Part shown: piece by piece, positions 7,351 to 8,692 of the stretch
Position numbering within the stretch: position 1 is the first letter of the stretch
Layout: each line of letters opens with the position of its first letter
From: an uncultured Lachnospiraceae bacterium
GTDB lineage: Bacteria > Bacillota > Clostridia > Lachnospirales > Lachnospiraceae
Length of the DNA: 8,692 bases
Assembly: GCA_902795625.1 (NCBI GenBank)
Contig: CADBLW010000083.1
Coordinates: 1 to 8,692, forward strand
Direction of reading: 5' to 3'
Translations under genes and position numbers: made by a program
The notes under the pieces: model-generated
What the model saw: only the letters and a program-made list of their open reading frames with translations
What the model was told of the DNA's origin: nothing
Databases searched by the model: none

Positions 7351-8692
7351 TTACAGATAATCTTCCTCATCGTAGTCATCGTAGTTGACGGACTTCTTTT
7401 CGCTGCCCTTATCGGGCGCCTTCGTATCCTTCACGGCCTTCTTCGCCTTCTTCGGATCGTCTACGCGGTCGAGGCTTTCCTTTGCTTCCTTCACGGCCTT
7501 CTTCGCCTTCTTCTCGGCAACCTCGGCATCTCTCATCGCCTTCATCGCCTTGTCGACATTGGCCTTGTGAGCGGCCTCGCCGCCTGCCAGAAGTCTCGGG
7601 TCAAAGGTCGTTCCCATATCGTCCTCGGTGTCATCCTCGGCGACATACTCCCTCTTGGAGCGCTTCTTACCGGCTGCCTCCGCCTCGGCGTCCCTGTCCT
7701 TTTTGCTCTTCTTCGCAGCGGGCACAGCGGTCGCGAGACCTGCCTCCTTCTCGCGGTCCTTCCGGCTCTTCTTCACCGGCTCCTCGGGAAGATCATCCTC
7801 ATCGATCTCCTCGGCGTCATATTCCTTCGCGTGACGGTTGTGGCCGATCAGCAGAAGGACAAACAGCAGAACACAGAGCAGGAACAGCAGAGCGATGATG
7901 CCCACGCCGATGCGCTCACGCTGGGAAAGGCTCTCGATCAGTTTCCAGAACCCTCCGCCCGAGGTCGACTTGACGGGTGCCGGGCTGGTCTCTCCGTCGC
8001 CGTTCGGCGCGATCGAAGGTGATACCGGCGGTGTCGGCTGCTCCGGTTCGTCCGGAGTTTCCGTAGGCGTCGGCTCCGGCTGCTCCTCCGGAGGGATCTC
8101 CTCCTTCACGGTGTACAGTGCATCCGAGTAGCGCTGGATCGTCTGTTCCTTTGCATCGATCAGGTACCACCCCTCATTGCCCTCCGGGCTGCGCAGATAC
8201 GAGAGGAACATCGTCGAATCCGCGTCGGCGCAGTACGCGGGGATCCGCTCCCCGAACGCCGTGACCTCGCTCTCGCTGAAACCCTTCGGCACTTCCTCAG
8301 AGTCCGGCTTTCCTATGTAGAGGTATCTCCGCGCGTCACCGCCTAAGGTGATGTACGGGGCACAGGTAATCGTTCCGTCGTCCGCCTTCGCGAAGGTGTA
8401 GAGCTTTCCGTCGCTCAGCTGCACGAGCTTGGTGTCCTCATTTTCCGAGGAAGCGACCGCGACATGGTAGCCGTCGACGTCCGTGTCCTCCGCGGAAAAT
8501 CCTTCCGGAAGCTCCACAGTGATCTGATCCATCAGGGTCAGCTCCTGCCCGTCAATCAGTACGGTGAGACCCGGCGTCGGTGTTGCCGACGGGCTCGGTG
8601 ACGGGGACGGTGTGGGAGACGGTGTCGGCGTGCTCGTAGGCGCCGGTCCTCTCGTGACCGTGATCTTATATGTCTTCGTCGTCTTGCCGTCC
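7351..8692 (-). CDS. Surface membrane protein, cadherin-like beta-sandwich type, N-terminus cut by window edge
   Basis: 446 residues are visible; the frame stays open through the right edge, so the Met at 8532 is internal. The visible part begins with DGKTTKTYKITVTR, which matches the last strand of a cadherin-like beta-sandwich repeat (a family resemblance, not proof). Then come a Pro/Ser/Thr linker (16-40), a roughly 155-residue domain (41-196) of unknown role, a second Pro/Glu/Thr linker (about 197-244), one membrane helix (about 261-283, very Leu-rich) and a cytoplasmic tail of about 160 residues rich in Lys, Glu and Asp, ending in an acidic YDDYDEEDYL. The tail has repeated KSRKDRE/KSKKDRD/KRSKRE blocks and AKKAVK repeats likely to form helix or coiled coil. 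The likely topology is N-terminal part outside, tail inside. I do not recognise a specific function. Confidence 0.8.
   Translation of the reverse strand, partial: DGKTTKTYKITVTRGPAPTSTPTPSPTPSPSPSPSATPTPGLTVLIDGQELTLMDQITVELPEGFSAEDTDVDGYHVAVASSENEDTKLVQLSDGKLYTFAKADDGTITCAPYITLGGDARRYLYIGKPDSEEVPKGFSESEVTAFGERIPAYCADADSTMFLSYLRSPEGNEGWYLIDAKEQTIQRYSDALYTVKEEIPPEEQPEPTPTETPDEPEQPTPPVSPSIAPNGDGETSPAPVKSTSGGGFWKLIESLSQRERIGVGIIALLFLLCVLLFVLLLIGHNRHAKEYDAEEIDEDDLPEEPVKKSRKDREKEAGLATAVPAAKKSKKDRDAEAEAAGKKRSKREYVAEDDTEDDMGTTFDPRLLAGGEAAHKANVDKAMKAMRDAEVAEKKAKKAVKEAKESLDRVDDPKKAKKAVKDTKAPDKGSEKKSVNYDDYDEEDYL
7427..7453 (-). repeat. 27-base direct repeat, copy 1, in the surface-protein tail
   Basis: An exact 27-base match to 7487-7513, offset by 60 bases (20 codons). 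It encodes a KKAKKAVK-type segment of the charged cytoplasmic tail. A more diverged relative follows near 7530-7555. Confidence 0.85.
7487..7513 (-). repeat. 27-base direct repeat, copy 2, in the surface-protein tail
   Basis: The exact partner of 7427-7453, also encoding a KKAKKAVK-type segment. Both copies are read in the same frame, so the repeat looks like an internal 20-residue duplication rather than a mobile sequence. Confidence 0.85.
8572..8646 (-). repeat. Ser/Thr-Pro linker repeat in the surface protein
   Basis: Degenerate six-base units (plus strand like GGTGTC/GGTGAC) encode alternating TP and SP pairs at residues 16-40 of the visible protein. The linker separates the cadherin-like end from the next domain and resembles the spacer of the deacetylase at 982-1158, suggesting the same wall-spanning role. 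Confidence 0.75.

Overview
The window reads as chromosomal DNA from a Gram-positive member of the Clostridia, most likely a GC-rich Lachnospiraceae-like gut or rumen bacterium. This assignment is inferred from three things. The era-recO pair sits next to a presequence-protease-type M16 peptidase. The surface proteins have Thr-Pro/Ser-Pro linkers and a cadherin-like C-terminal tail typical of that family. The Shine-Dalgarno sites are strong (AGGAGG type). No species is named by the sequence. No rRNA, tRNA, CRISPR array, transposase or phage gene is visible.

All six genes lie on the minus strand, so transcription runs from high to low coordinates. In transcription order they are: (1) the C-terminal half of a surface membrane protein, cut by the right edge (8692-7351); (2) an M16C insulinase-family metallopeptidase (7270-4313); (3) the ribosome-assembly GTPase Era (4227-3304, start revised to an internal ATG with a good ribosome binding site); (4) the recombination mediator RecO (3209-2403); (5) a membrane-anchored PIG-L/LmbE-type deacetylase with a Pro-Thr spacer (2406-814); (6) a family 43 glycoside hydrolase cut by the left edge (821-1). 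Spacers are short (80, 85 and 94 bases), recO and the deacetylase share ATGA, and the deacetylase and the hydrolase overlap by 8 bases, so recO to GH43 is almost certainly one transcript.

The genes combine a housekeeping core (Era, RecO, and the cytoplasmic-type peptidase) with an accessory carbohydrate pair: an extracytoplasmic deacetylase and a cytoplasmic glycosidase. How far the pair cooperates is not shown by the sequence. The large open frames on the plus strand are antisense shadows of the minus-strand genes.

The most unusual signals are a heptamer, GGAAAAT (mostly as CGGAAAAT), present 14 times on both strands and in several reading frames; a 15-bp RNA hairpin just before era whose wobble pairs fit only the minus-strand transcript; and the modular, wall-spanning layout of the deacetylase.
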